Assembly (NCBI GenBank): GCA_902806565.1
Contig: CADCXA010000021.1
Coordinates: forward strand, 1,674,001 to 1,738,000
Reading direction: 5' to 3'
DNA from: Hypoxylon rubiginosum
Lineage: Eukaryota; Ascomycota; Sordariomycetes; Xylariales; Hypoxylaceae
DNA: 64,000 nt
In this document: positions 23,330-33,256 of the stretch, one piece after another
Layout: each line of letters starts with the position of its first letter
Position numbering within the stretch: the stretch's first letter is position 1
Position numbers and translations under genes: made by a program
The notes under the pieces: generated by a model
What the model was told of the DNA's origin: nothing
The model's database searches: none
Seen by the model: the letters and a program-made list of their open reading frames with translations, nothing else

Positions 23330-24215
23330 ATGACGCTTTATTACTCTCTCGTAAGTTCGGCTTCTACCTCTTAGCAACTCCAAGAAAGCTTGTCACAGAT
23401 AGTCAATCGCCATGATGTCCATACTAGATTTGCTAATAGTCGACAACCAGGTCTTCGTGCTCCTCGTAGCCGAGATGACCATCTTCATGCTCCTCGTCGT
23501 TCCTATGCCCTTTACCATCCGCCGCAAGATGTTCACGTACGTATAGGCAACAAAGAGACGTCCATGGAACTCGAGAGCCCTAGCTAACAGCACTTGACAC
23601 ACTACAGTTTCCTCTCGGAGAATACCATTGTAGCGAAGATACAGTATTGGATGAAGATTACCTTCGTCTTCATCCTGATTCTCTTCCTAGATAGCGTCAA
23701 CCGCGTTTACCGCGTGCAGCTTGAGCTAGCCACCGCTGTCGATTCGAATAAGGGCGCCGCGTAAGTTTCAACTCTTCCTACCGGTTTCCCACCGTCCAAC
23801 AATACCGGAGTTACGATTAGCAATACTAACCTAAAGCAGAGCGGTGATGGGCCACGAGCGCCTCGAGGTGCAAGCTCGCAAGTTTTACAGCCAACGTAAC
23901 ATGTACCTGTGCGGTTTCACGCTGTTCCTCTCGCTGATCCTGAACCGTACCTACACAATGATCCTCGAGGTCCTGCGCTTGGAGGAGAAGGTCAAGCAGT
24001 ACGAGGGTACCGACCGCAAGACTAAGGAGTCGGAGAAGCTCGCTACTGCCGGGAAGCCCGGTGAGATCGCTCGTCTCAAGACCGAGGTTGAGAAGCGCGA
24101 CCGCGATATCGAGAACCTTAAGAAGCAGGCCGAAGGATTGTCGCGCGAGTATAACAACCTCTGCGAGAAGTATGGCGAGACGCAACCCCCGGCTGGTACC
24201 CGCAAGGACAAATAA
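23330..24215 (+). CDS. BAP31/Yet-family ER membrane protein
   Basis: Four exons: 23330-23350, 23451-23536, 23608-23760, 23840-24215, giving 211 residues. The first exon encodes only MTLYYSL. Three membrane segments (about residues 8-28, 45-65 and 100-120) are followed by a cytosolic coiled coil (RLEEKVKQYEG to SREYNNLCEKYG). The C-terminus RKDK has lysine at -3 and arginine at -4, resembling a dilysine-type ER-retrieval signal. The layout and opening sequence match BAP31 and yeast Yet1/Yet3, which work as ER cargo receptors or chaperones and, in yeast, join the Scs2/Opi1 complex controlling phospholipid genes. Intron sizes are 71-100 nt with GTAAGT, GTACGT and GTAAGT donors. Identity strong; which Yet paralogue is unclear. 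Confidence 0.9.
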
Positions 24216-25347
24216 ACGCGTACCCGACTATCGTCACCTCACACGGCCGCTCAATTCAAGTACAATACTACGACATTCACACCGTGACGAAGCGAGATGT
24301 AACGGGGGTATATACGAGTTCGGGTTTATAGTGATGGCTGAGATGGAATTCTGATTCCACGTCTTAACTTCTAGACGGCATGGACTGATGGACAACGGCG
24401 TCAAGGGGGAAAAGGATGGCAAAAATCCACATTTGGTTTAGATCAACCGATCGGTTCTACCGTGGGAAGCATATTTTGAGCGTGGAGGACGTCTTAGCAA
24501 GTCGATCTCCCTCTTCTGCGGTATAGCTGGTCTCTGCTTAGTTTTATGCCATAGAGAAACGCTTCGATGAATATGTAAAATTGACTCTTCCCGAAAATTC
24601 CATCTTATAGACAATGACGAGAGGCTCATCCTTAAAATTAGGCAAGGGTGTGGCCATATCTTTATGGACTATTGGTTGCAGTAACAAGCCAAGAAATCCT
24701 ACAATGGCTGTATAAGGCATTTACAGATGAGGGCTAATGGAGAGCATCAAGTCTACTAAATTTTATTATTCATCATAGTTCCAGGCTGTGGACTGCGTAG
24801 ACAGCTGAATTCTGTCCATCTAGATGTCGACATTCAAGCATCGAAGCGTATATAAACGAAGCCTAGCCAACCTGACCATGGTAGCTGATAATATAGTGAT
24901 CCTTCCCACCCCTTTCTTTACCCGCCCGCTATAAAAAAATATAAAAAGGCCCCAGGCCCCAGGCCCCAAGCCCCAAGCGCCGCGTGATCGTTCGTTCATC
25001 CCAAGAGAAGAAGATTTGAGGAAGAAGAAAAAGAAAAGGGGGGTATCTTTTTAAAGCGAGGGCTGTAAAGCGTTTAAGAAACAAAACAAAAAACATTATA
25101 AAATACGACCGATCCTCCTCCGCCCTCCCCTGAGACGTCATGTCATGTCATGGTCGTGTCGTGTCGCGTCGTGATCCTATCTCCGTTCCGTGGTGTTGTG
25201 GAATATTAAGAACGCTTCCCATGGTTTTCTTTTCATCATATCAAGTAGATCTTCGAGCGGGAAGAAATAGAATGAAAAGTAGAGGATCTTCGGATTTCTT
25301 TCTTTTCTTTTACCTTTTTTCCCCTTTCCCCCTTTCCCCCTTTTCTT
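24216..25347. other. intergenic region between convergent genes
   Basis: 3' flanks only. It includes a GGCCCCA-type heptamer array at 24949-24979 and a T/C-rich tract at 25300-25345 just beyond the stop codon of the next gene. Confidence 0.6.
24949..24979. repeat. heptamer array GGCCCCA
   Basis: Four copies of a 7-nt unit (GGCCCCA, GGCCCCA, GGCCCCA, AGCCCCA), decaying at the right end. Confidence 0.8.
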
Positions 25348-28060
25348 TCAGACGGCAATGCTGACGTTCTTCCGGCCCTCGGCCTCCTCGACGTGGAAGC
25401 CGAAGACGAGCTTGAACAGCTCGCGAAGAAAGGCGTACTGGCCGGAGCGGTAGTGGGCCATCCAGGCGACGCTCTTGGCGACGTCGACGGCGGTGGCGCG
25501 GCGGCCGCGCGCCGGCAGACTGGTGCCGCTGGACGACGAGGGGCGGAAGCTCGGGTCGGCTAGCACCAGCGCCTTGTAGCTCTGCAGGAGCGCCGCGTGC
25601 GCCGGCAGCGACCCGAACGACCCCGTCGGCAGCGCCTTGACGAACGCCTGCAGCGACGCGTCGTTATTGCCGCCGCTGCTGTTGTCCCGCGCGAACCCTA
25701 CGTTCATCGCCGCTTTTAGCAGGAGCGTCTTGACCCGCGTCACATTCACATCCTCGTTTCCAGCCATTCCTCCTCCTGCTGCCGCTGCTGCTGCCGCCGC
25801 CGCCGTTGTCGTAGCTGTGCTCGACGTCCGCTGGCTGCTCTGCGAGTACCCTGACAAGTTCGACGCGCTGCTCGACCAACGACCCCCGCCGCCGCCGCGG
25901 CTGCCGTCCGGGGCCCCCGTACCTAGGACTAGGATATTGGGTAGGGGCGACTCGCCGTCCGGCGACACCGGCGTGTCCTCGAACTCCGTCACCGGCGTCT
26001 CGGGCACGGGCGGCGGCGGCGGCGCCTGCTTCCTCGAGGACTTGCCCTCGCGCTGGTTCTTGCCGCCGCCCGTCTTGACGGAGCGGCTGGACGCGCGGCT
26101 CTCGCGGCCGTCCGTCGTCGTCGTCGTCGGAACGGAGGACTCCGCTACGGTGACGATGGACGCAGCCGGCCCGGACCCGCCGAGCGTGAAGAAGTTGGTC
26201 TGGTTGGGCCGCGGGGTGCCGCGGTCGGGTCGCACGTGGGCCCAGCCGGCGCGGAAGATGTCGCAGAGCTCCCAGCAGGCCTGGACGGCGGAGCCGAGGA
26301 GCTCGGCGTCGGGGCGGCGGCCGTCGCGCCGGCTCTGGCGCAGGCTGAAGAGCATCTCGGCTAGCGTCCAGCACGCCGACAGCAGCGAGTCCGTCTCCTC
26401 GCCCGGGCGGTCCCCGCCGTCGCTGCGCTCCCGCTGCCGCATCAGCCGGTGGCACAGCGTGATGTAGAAGTCTAGCGTCCGCTCCCGGAAGGCCTCGGGG
26501 AGGACGCGGTTGTCCTGCGCGCTGTACAGGCTGCAACGTGATACAAATCCCGTTAGCAACGATTTCTCATATGCTCTTGTGTGTGGAGGGAGTTAAGGGA
26601 GATGGGGCGAGAGGAAAAGAGATAGGAGTCGACTGACTGGTTATTTAGCTCGAAGCTCACGCGCAGGACCGAGTCCGCCACCTCGTCCTTGCGCTGCCGC
26701 ACGTCGAAGAGGGCCTGGCAAAAGTCGCGGCACAGGTCCAGGTTCATCCGGACGTTGAAGGACTCGTCGATCTCGTCGCGGTTGTCGTACAGCCGCTGGC
26801 ACAGCTTCCAGCAGCACTTCCACGCCCTCTCGTGGCCGTCGGGCGTCCCCGATATGCTGAACACCCTCTCCCGGTGGTGCGTGCTGAGGTTCGCCAGCGT
26901 GTTGCACAGGGTCCAGCATTCCTGCAGCGCCGTCTTGAGGTCCTTGATCTCCACGTCTTCCCCGCCGTCCTGCTCGCGGATGGGCGTGACGAACTCGTCG
27001 TCGTCGTCGTAGCTCTCCATGTCGGGTTCCGCGTCCGTCTCCGGCTCCCTCGACTCGGGGATCACTGTATTTAAACCATTAGTCGCAAAGACGGGATAGC
27101 TGAGAAGAAAACTACTGTACTGACGTTCGAGACTACTGGCGCTGCTAGACCGTATTCTTGACGACTCGCCTAGCACCTCTTGTAGGTTCTGGGCCCTGGG
27201 CGTCGCGCTATCAATGCTATATCTGACAGGCTTAATATCTGTTGAGAGGGGAGGTGGCGTTGGGAGGGCAGCCTGTGATAATTAGTGTCGAGTCTTCTCT
27301 GCGTTGGAGAACTGCTTTACCTTTGAGGTATGGTGGTCTGCTGAGGGAACAACAATATCACCAGGTCTGGAAGAGGGTGAAGAAGATGACGACCTGGGCG
27401 AGGTCCTCTGGGTCGACTCTGAGTCCCTCGGTGAACTCCTAGTAGTAGTCTACGAGAATGAGCAAGTGTGGCGCAACAACGAATCGGAGCCCGACTTACC
27501 CAGCTCTTGAAGGTTTCCGGAGCATGTATAACCGAAACCGCCTCTTCGGCCGCCGTCTGCCGTGCTTGGTCGGGGATGTTCGTGCTAAGCATTAGGAGCT
27601 AGCTTTCGGTCAGCATTGTTGCTGCAAAGGGCCTTCCCGTCTCTAATCCACCAACCTGAGGTTGAGGTTCGGGGCGTGTTGTGGTAGTTTGGGGCCGAAC
27701 CTCATCAGATACTTCATCCTCTATCTCTGTTACCTCTGTGCCGACGGACGTGACTGGCGACGGGCCGACTACGTCGCTGGGGCTCAAGAGAAGATTATTG
27801 GTGGAGGCGGGTCGGTTAGCTGGCGATGGCCGAAGGGAATGGGACTCTAGGAAGCTGGTAGACCTGACTATTGGTTAGCAAGCTCCTCGCTGCGGAATTG
27901 GAGGCGAAGCATCTAGCTAGGCGGTCGTCACATACATTGGGCGGAACTGTGAGTGAGGAGCAGCTGTAGACTCTGGCGACGACATGGAAAATTCCGTATG
28001 AGGCGAGAAAGCAGATATTATACTCCCGGTTGATGACCTCAACGGCGCTTCGAGGGCCAT
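25348..28060 (-). CDS. conserved fungal protein of unknown function, seven exons
   Basis: Model, minus strand: 28060-27936, 27863-27656, 27598-27500, 27449-27321, 27272-27125, 27064-26638, 26530-25348; 772 residues. I do not recognise a named domain. The N-terminal 270 residues are Ser/Thr/Pro-rich and disordered (phosphorylation-prone SSSSSPSS stretch). Residues about 280-460 are helical and conserved-looking, with repeated W/C patterns (ECWTLCNTLANLS, WKCCWKLCQRLYD, ACWTLAEMLFSLR, ACWELCDIFR) that suggest an all-alpha repeat fold. A Pro/Gly/Ala-rich linker with ten Ala codons follows, then a helical C-terminus (VAWMAHYRSGQYAFLRELFKLVFGF). Two donors are GTCAGT and one is GTTGGT, so those junctions are less certain. 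The 60-nt intron 27065-27124 is in frame and could be retained. Confidence 0.75.
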
Positions 28061-31000
28061 GACTAGCTTGACCCGCGTACGCAAGATTTGTTCGGCCGCG
28101 ATGTAGGTCGACAATGTTCTGGGGATTATCTGCCTCGGGGGCGCTTCACGGCGGCTCTTTTCTATCTATCGCGTCTCTCGAGTGTCCCAGGCAGGAGGCG
28201 CAGCGCGCTTATAAGACGCGGCGACAAAGCAGATGGTATGCAGACCACGTATAAGCAGAGGTCGCGGATTGGGTCGAATCTGGGCGCTGGGGCGACGGCC
28301 GGATCGAACGAGACCTGGAGAACGTGACTTCGAGGGAGAGAGCTCGACCGGGGAGAAACGACACTGGAACAAAAAAGGCGGTGGGACTTGAAACAAACGC
28401 CGTGCATATACTACCTGCTGCTATTAAACCAACCGACTTGCCGCGACGCACCAACTGCCTGAGAGACTGACAGCTAAGCGGACAGATCAGAGGTAGATGG
28501 AGAGGACCCAGGGGGAAGCAGGGGGAAAGATATGGGGACCAAGGCGTATGTATGTATCGTCTTATTTTTTTTCGCAATAGTAGATCGACGTGAGTGGAGG
28601 AAGAAGAACGTGGTGGGCTAGGTTGGCTTGAATCGTTGCGTTGCGCTGAAGGAGGAGGGGCTGAGAAGACGTCGGCTTGAGACTCAGTCGAGAAGATCCA
28701 CCCTGCGACCCGAAAGGGATAACAAGCGTGGGGCTCGTCCGCAGAAAGGAGGCTAGGTATAGCCTACAGTAGTAGAACTAGCTACCCTTACGGATCCTTC
28801 GAGGTTGAATTGGATAGGTATAAGGGCCCCGAGAGGGTTAGCGGTTCGCTGTTCAGGTGGTGGGATAGTATAGGACCGTAGGACGGTATAGCAGCTATAA
28901 TATCGTGGGCTTAGGGGAGGGAGGCGATGGGCAAGACAAGATGGGGGTAGGATGCCGTGAAGCGGGAATCCTGTTTCTCGCTTGGTTTACTGCCTAAGTA
29001 GGTAGTAGGTAGCTTTGGGGTGGTACGGAGGCTCTCCTGTGTCTTGAAGATGCTTCGGGCAGAGAGTCGATCGTCGAACTCGGCTTACTGAAGTTTGCGA
29101 CCACCACTTTGCGCCGGACCCGTTCCCAGCCTGCAGATGCGCGTCTTGACTTCTTTGAACTTCGGACGCAAGCTCTCTGGCGAGTAGGAAGATAGCAAGG
29201 GAGGGTGTCGGAGGGTGGGCTGCAGGGGGTAGGACAGGGGTTTCGGCGCTTAAAGCCACAGACGGATCGCTTCATTTGACGAGTCACAGGCCTTGCATTT
29301 TCACCTTTCCCACCCTAGTTCTACTATGTAAGACTTTAGGAGTGAGCTATTAACCCCATTTCATCGAAGAGCAAGAGCAAAGTCGGGGTAAAAAGAAAGT
29401 GTGCAAAAATGCAAAAGATCACGACAGCTGCCGGGCTTAACATCACGTCGTAGCCCACGATGATATGGCCAATGATTCGACGATACGATGGCACAGGCCG
29501 TGTGAAACTGGCTTCGTCTTGCTTTTTTCGACGTAAGCTGAGTTGCACGATGGACCACAAACGGCTAAACCCGCCGCTGATTTGTGTACAGTTCGGCGGA
29601 CTGATTTCTCAGACAGCATTGAATCATGTACGTATGTGGTAGACATCTAGACGTCATAGTAGACATCATAGATGTGCCTCAGAAGAGACATAATACCGGT
29701 ACCTAGACAGACATATCCAATGGACTTCAATCCTAGTAATGAGTGACGGGATCAGGTCAGAGTACCCAGCCAAGTCATGGCAAAGTAGCAGCGCATATCT
29801 TGACAATGATCGGAAGGGAGCCCGAACTAGTTACCTGATACCTGACATGTGTAATAGCCTGTGCGAAGTATAGCATGTAGCATGTGTAGCCCTGTGCCGT
29901 AGCACGATGTGAAAAAAGGGCAAAAGAGCCGGTGCAAAAAGTCGCGGGTATTCTGCTGTCCTCTCGAGAGTCAAGAGCCAATCCTTCTCGAAAACCCACC
30001 ACGATAGTGTTCCCGAAGATCTGGTACCGCGCCTTTTATTAGCACTAACTGGGTCTTGGGTCTAACCATGTGGGCCGCTAGGGGAGGGTGTTGGTGTGCG
30101 ACCCTCGCAGGCCTCGCAGGCAGGCAGGGTGTCTGGATGGTCTGGGTGTGGTCAGACTTTCAGCCGATCAGCACATACCTAGGTACTGAGATGCATATCC
30201 AGAAAGCCATCTTAATGGTCGTCAAAGAGGGCTCGTTGGGTTCGGCATCCCGAGTGGTCCGGCATCACTGCCTGGATGCAATGAAAAGGTCGGGCCAGAC
30301 GCCGAGCGATCGAGATTCTTTACATCTTGACTGCTTGGATACCACCGCGTGAGCCGACCGAGAAATTCGTAAGGCTACAGCACTATCCAGATATTGTTTG
30401 TACTTGGGGGCCGAATCGTCGTACGGCCGTTTGTGTCTCTCATATTGGTGGGAGGTCATTCTAGGGGGGTGTTTGGGCAGCGATTCGTAGACGTCCTCGA
30501 CTGGTCCTTTTCCGAATCCCTTTCCCTTTTCCCGACCCAATGCCTTAGAACTACGAAGAAACCCGTGATTGTAAGAAAAGAAACAACGTCAACAATCCCG
30601 GACCCAGTACCGACAGCATCCCTCGGACATCTTTAGTCAACCCCACTGGGGATCTCTACTGGGATTTCTATTGGTTGGCTGGCCAAGACGATCAGGGCTG
30701 GGGGAAGATATGGAGAAAATGTTAGTGACATAATAATCCCGGCAACTATGATAATAGTCCTGGAGGTGTTCGTCCAGGGCTCTGGCACTCTAGCACACCG
30801 ACAAAAGAGAAAAACAAGCCCAACCTAGGGGTTCCTTGCTATCGAGTGTGACCAGTGATATTATCGAATCTCCCTGTGCTTTGCTTAAGCTACTGCTAGA
30901 TCCGTGAATATGGAGACTCAAGGCAGCAGATAGCACTCCTACAGTCCTACTCCCAATTGTGGTCTATCTAAGAGGATCACTAAACGGTATGTATATTCAA

Positions 31001-32363
31001 GCCTACCATGTACGATCTACTCTCGCTTATCCATTGGGGGCGTTTTTCCAGAACGCCCAGCCATCTGCGTGGTGTGGATGTGCATAGGCGCCGTGATACC
31101 TGCATACCTGGGCTTGTACATGTCGAGGCATTTTGCCCAACATGCCAGCATGCAGGAGAGCTGGGAAAAAAGTCCCTACCCTTCCAGAATGCGAACCCTT
31201 GCTTTATGTAAGCCCTCGCTTAATAATTTCCGGTCCTGGGATCCCATCGTCGACGTTGGTTACATGGAAACGCCCAAGACGAAGGGTGTAACCAGGTAAA
31301 GCTCGGACAGGATCAACTACCTACTTCCCCTAACCTGCTATCTAATTTCCATCTCAACAAGGCGCAGCAATTGGCAAACCGTGGACTTGGCTCTCTCTCG
31401 AAGGGCATGTGCTGTCGACCCTAGCAAAGTTGCAAACAGTTAGTCTAGCTTGGTAGCTAGGCGCAGATTTTTGTTGAACTACTGTAAGCAGGAATCCTTC
31501 CAACACTAGAGCTAGTGATATGATGAGGAGATTGGAACGGATGTACGTTGGTTTGTGCAAAAGTGAGCTATTTGCCCTTTTGTCACGGAAAGGATTTAAC
31601 AAGTCAAAGAGGCGGTCATCTAGCCGGATGATGCCTATTCAAGTATACCTCCTAATGTGCCAATATCAAAACTCGATGCCGAGCTCAGCAACCACTAGCT
31701 CAAGAGCTAGCTTCCAGGCAATGCACGGCGCTTGCGGTAAATAACAGCATCTCTTATGGAATATCAACGTGGCACAGGCACATTCAATCGGTTCACGACT
31801 ATGCACCTCGTTCCTTTGGGAGACCCAGATGGCACCTTAGCACGTTCATGTTTACTGATCCCCGTATCACCAACATGGAGGCTCCAATGCTGGTCGAGCT
31901 TCGGGCCGATCACATGACCAGTATCAACCCGAGAGACCGGGACGAATAGGAAACGTAACAGTTTCTTCCGTAGACGAGATGTAGGCGAGTAGGAAAAACG
32001 ACCTATTTGCAGGAGCGGTGTCGAGAAGTTGTAAATAGCCGCCTTCTGCACATTCGTGGTATCCGCGCAAGCGACTAGTTAGCGCGCATAATGGTCACTT
32101 AGATGGGCCTCTCATGGATAAACGCGAGGCGGTCTGGGCGGTCCGGCTCCTCCCAGCCCCGAGGCGAACTTATCAGCATAGACACCGCCATTGCTCATAT
32201 TTGACAGTTCATATTGACAGTCTGTCTAGTATCCTCTGATGCCACTCAAGTAGCTGCAAGACGCCTTTTTGAAATCACCAACCCAACGCCATGGAATGCA
32301 ACTCCAGCGAGTAATTTCTGCCCAAGATACCAACTACGCACGTAGACGAAAACGAACCGGGAT
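28061..32363. other. 4.3 kb intergenic stretch
   Basis: Upstream of the unknown seven-exon gene and downstream of rpb10. No conserved exon recognised. One frame open from 30934 to 31299 on the plus strand contains a 74-codon ATG-started piece from 31075 with a single hydrophobic segment, but it resembles nothing known. The region after 28061 is probably the promoter and 5' leader of the minus-strand gene. Confidence 0.45.
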
Positions 32364-32804
32364 TCATCGTTGTTGGAGTTGGATCTTCTTCTCGTTTCGT
32401 CCATCGGGGGTGTACCTAAGGTTCGGTTAGAATCTTGTACTTCCAACGAAATGTATAATACGCGTGTTCTGCTTAGGGATATAATGGAGTCGTACTTCAG
32501 CAGCTTCTCGATAAGGTCGACGTGTGTCATTATCATACGACGGCAGCAATATCGCTTCAGGCCTAGCTGGTCCATGGCATCGCTTGGATAAGCTGTTAGC
32601 ACAGTTCGCGGTCGGAGGTGGGAGTTGAAACCAACCCATCTGGAACGCCCTCGTCGATGAGCTTAAGGTAGCGCTCCCAAAGATCGCCTGTGACCTGTTC
32701 GCGCCTTAGTCAATACATGCCAAAAACACGCACAAAGCGAACTCAAAGTGACGGAGACGGTAGCCTACCTTCCCGCAGGAAAAGCATCGAATAGGAATGA
32801 TCAT
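32364..32804 (-). CDS. rpb10: RPABC5/Rpb10, shared subunit of RNA polymerases I, II and III
   Basis: Four tiny exons, minus strand: 32804-32769, 32694-32636, 32582-32496, 32415-32364; 77 residues. The opening [12 protein letters not shown] carries the CxxC of the zinc site, and [19 protein letters not shown] supplies the CC pair and the signature helix; the tail is [11 protein letters not shown]. This is the universal archaeal/eukaryotic RpoN/Rpb10 fold, which clamps the Rpb3/Rpb11-type platform in all three nuclear polymerases. Length (70-77) matches. Intron donors are GTAGGC, GTTGGT and GTACGA, all off-consensus, but branch sites (GACTAAG, GCTAACA) are good. Divergently arranged with NAN1, 452 nt away. 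Confidence 0.95.
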
Positions 32805-33256
32805 GGTGCCGTGTGATGTGGGATATCGCGTTAACTATTATTGCAATATGAAGAGAGTATCGTAGAAGGGAGTTCGTTTTGCGCGAATAGGAAGAAGCGA
32901 AAATCGTGGCAACCAGTCACAGTTGCAGTCGCAGTCGCGAGAATTCGTAGTCGCAATCGTCTTGCAATGAGAAAGAGAGACAAATGGAAATCTTTCTACC
33001 TTATCGATTGCCCTGAAAGACAAAAAAGAAATGGATGCATACGCCAAGCAACTTACTTTTTATACGGGTCCGTGCGTGCATCGAAAGACATACACGCGGG
33101 TTACTAAGCCAATAAACCTCGAAATTTCTTATCGCGTCACCTTATCGTACTCGTCCCGCAAAAAACTTAACTTTTTGCGCCTTGGCTAAATTAGAAGTCT
33201 CTGGTGATACTACCTACAAAACGCTGTCTCAACAAGTTACAGAGTTTAATCTTAAG
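32805..33256. promoter_or_regulatory. shared divergent promoter region, rpb10 / NAN1
   Basis: 452 nt separate the two start codons, which point away from each other. The NAN1 half contains CGAAATTTCTTATCGCG-type sequence (a GAAATTTC core resembling the yeast rRNA-processing element) and a strong inverted repeat at 33157-33179. The motif resemblance is by eye only. Confidence 0.6.
33157..33179. repeat. inverted repeat CGCAAAAA / TTTTTGCG
   Basis: Perfect 8-nt arms (33157-33164 and 33172-33179) flank a 7-nt spacer, about 80 nt upstream of the NAN1 ATG. Could be a dimeric transcription-factor site or a hairpin in a long 5' leader. Confidence 0.8.
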
